From an uncultured Bacteroidota bacterium (GTDB lineage Bacteria; Bacteroidota; Bacteroidia; Chitinophagales; Saprospiraceae), in contig CALEIL010000553.1 in NCBI GenBank assembly GCA_937876435.1, positions 1 to 6,365 on the forward strand: DNA of 6,365 nucleotides. Reading direction: 5' to 3'. The position numbers and the translations under genes were made by a program. The notes beneath the pieces were generated by a model. It searched no databases and was not told the DNA's origin. It saw nothing but the letters and a program-made list of their open reading frames with translations. Positions 5,557-6,365 of this stretch are shown here, piece by piece; position 1 is the stretch's first letter, and each line of letters begins with the position of its first letter.

Positions 5557-5570
5557 GTAACCTATGTTAC
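5557..5570. promoter_or_regulatory. Candidate Crp/Fnr operator GTAAC-N4-GTTAC
   Basis: The two 5-base arms GTAAC and GTTAC are perfectly complementary around CTAT, the 5-4-5 geometry of Crp/Fnr-family sites. The centre (5563.5) lies about 40-41.5 bases upstream of the start point inferred from the -7 box, the class II activator position. A Crp/Fnr gene is encoded at the end of the same gene series. That regulator as the ligand is inference. Confidence 0.42.
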
Positions 5571-5585
5571 ACTCCTGAAAATTTT

Positions 5586-6365
5586 TTATATAAACAATTC
5601 CTTGATTAAAATATAGACCCCCATGACGAGAATAAACCAACCAAAAGCTGTTTTGAGTTTGCTACCTGCAACCTTGGTCGATAAATAGATTCCGGCAAAA
5701 ATGCCTACAACAGATAAACCAGTAAACAGGACCAATAGTTTCCAGTCTATGGCAGTACTCGTCTGTAGGTCCCCGATAAATCCCAGCAAGGACTTCGCCG
5801 CGATGATAAACAGCGAGGTCCCTACCGCGAGCTTCATCGGCATCCGGGCCAGCAAAACCAGTGCTGGAATGATGAGAAACCCCCCTCCTGCACCGACCAA
5901 CCCGGTCAAGGTGCCGACCAGGATTCCTTCCGCCAGAATCATCGGGTAATTGTATCGAATTTTACCGGTATCCGCTTCCTGACAGTTGGGACACGGTCGA
6001 ATCATCGAGACCGCTGCCAGGATCATTACAAGAGCAAACAGAACCATCAGTCCGATCGATTTGGTGAAGGTAAATCCGTTGACCTCAAACAATACATCCG
6101 GTATGATGGGGATGAGGAAAGCTCTTGTCACGTATACCGCCAGAATCGAGGGTATACCAAAAATAAGCACCGTTTTAAAGTCCACCCTTTTCTTTATAGC
6201 GTTTTGGACGGCTCCCACCAGGGAGGTCACACCCACCACAAACAGGGAGTAAGCAGTCGCCAATACCGGATCGATGGTCATCACGTATACGAGTATGGGA
6301 ACCGTCAATATCGATCCACCACTTCCTACCAAACCCAGTGAAATTCCCACTACGATGGCTAGTAA
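5586..6365 (-). CDS. TauE/SafE-family sulfite/sulfur-anion exporter (5' end outside window)
   Basis: This polytopic inner-membrane protein belongs to the TauE/SafE family, members of which export sulfite, sulfoacetate or related anions. The frame is open to the right edge: codons for LLAIVV precede the GTG at 6350, so that GTG is internal and the true start lies outside. The two-repeat structure is clear. GLVGSGGSILTVPIL near the visible N-terminus is mirrored by GLVGAGGGFLIIPAL in the second half (about 150-164 counted from the GTG). About eight hydrophobic segments are present. A hydrophilic central loop carries a CPNC motif (5982-5993), with two cysteines 3 residues apart. The visible 259 residues suggest that only a few residues are missing. 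As the gene before a CstB-like enzyme and SQR, export of sulfite made by persulfide oxidation is the likely role; S. aureus tauE holds a matching place in the cst locus. Confidence 0.88.
   Translation of the reverse strand, partial: LLAIVVGISLGLVGSGGSILTVPILVYVMTIDPVLATAYSLFVVGVTSLVGAVQNAIKKRVDFKTVLIFGIPSILAVYVTRAFLIPIIPDVLFEVNGFTFTKSIGLMVLFALVMILAAVSMIRPCPNCQEADTGKIRYNYPMILAEGILVGTLTGLVGAGGGFLIIPALVLLARMPMKLAVGTSLFIIAAKSLLGFIGDLQTSTAIDWKLLVLFTGLSVVGIFAGIYLSTKVAGSKLKTAFGWFILVMGVYILIKELFI

Overview
The window looks like a chromosomal segment of a Bacteroidota bacterium. Three things point there: the sigma-factor tail at the left edge has the hydrophobic C-terminal extension typical of Bacteroidota ECF sigma factors; the Crp/Fnr protein belongs to a type common in that phylum; and the best promoter candidate carries a TAnnTTTG -7 box, the Bacteroidota consensus, instead of an E. 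coli-type -10 box. I cannot name a genus.

Layout: positions 3-266 hold the 3' end of an ECF sigma-70 gene on the plus strand. Positions 267-712 (446 bases) hold no convincing gene. This gap has a GC-rich block, several short inverted repeats and a diverged repeated motif, and it may be the remains of a mobile or structured-RNA element. Everything from 713 to the right edge is on the minus strand. In order of transcription it contains a TauE/SafE-type sulfite/sulfur-anion exporter (5' end outside the window), a persulfide dioxygenase-rhodanese fusion of CstB type, a sulfide:quinone oxidoreductase, two small YeeE/YedE-type membrane proteins, and a Crp/Fnr-family regulator.

Together the genes read as a sulfide detoxification/oxidation cassette. 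SQR would oxidise sulfide and load sulfane sulfur on an acceptor thiol. The CstB-like enzyme would oxidise the persulfide to sulfite and/or convert it to thiosulfate. TauE/SafE and the YeeE/YedE pair would move sulfur anions across the inner membrane. The content resembles the Staphylococcus aureus cst locus (tauE, cstR, cstA, cstB, sqr), but the visible regulator is a Crp/Fnr protein with a cysteine cluster, not a CsoR-type CstR, and no cstA is visible.

The genes are separated by 52-175 bases, wider than in a tight operon, and several gaps hold candidate promoters and palindromes. The most suggestive is a GTAAC-N4-GTTAC palindrome centred about 40 bases upstream of the inferred start point of the dioxygenase-rhodanese gene. 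That is the position of a class II Crp/Fnr activator site. The enzymes are recognisable families; the novelty, if any, lies in the regulation and in the 267-712 gap.
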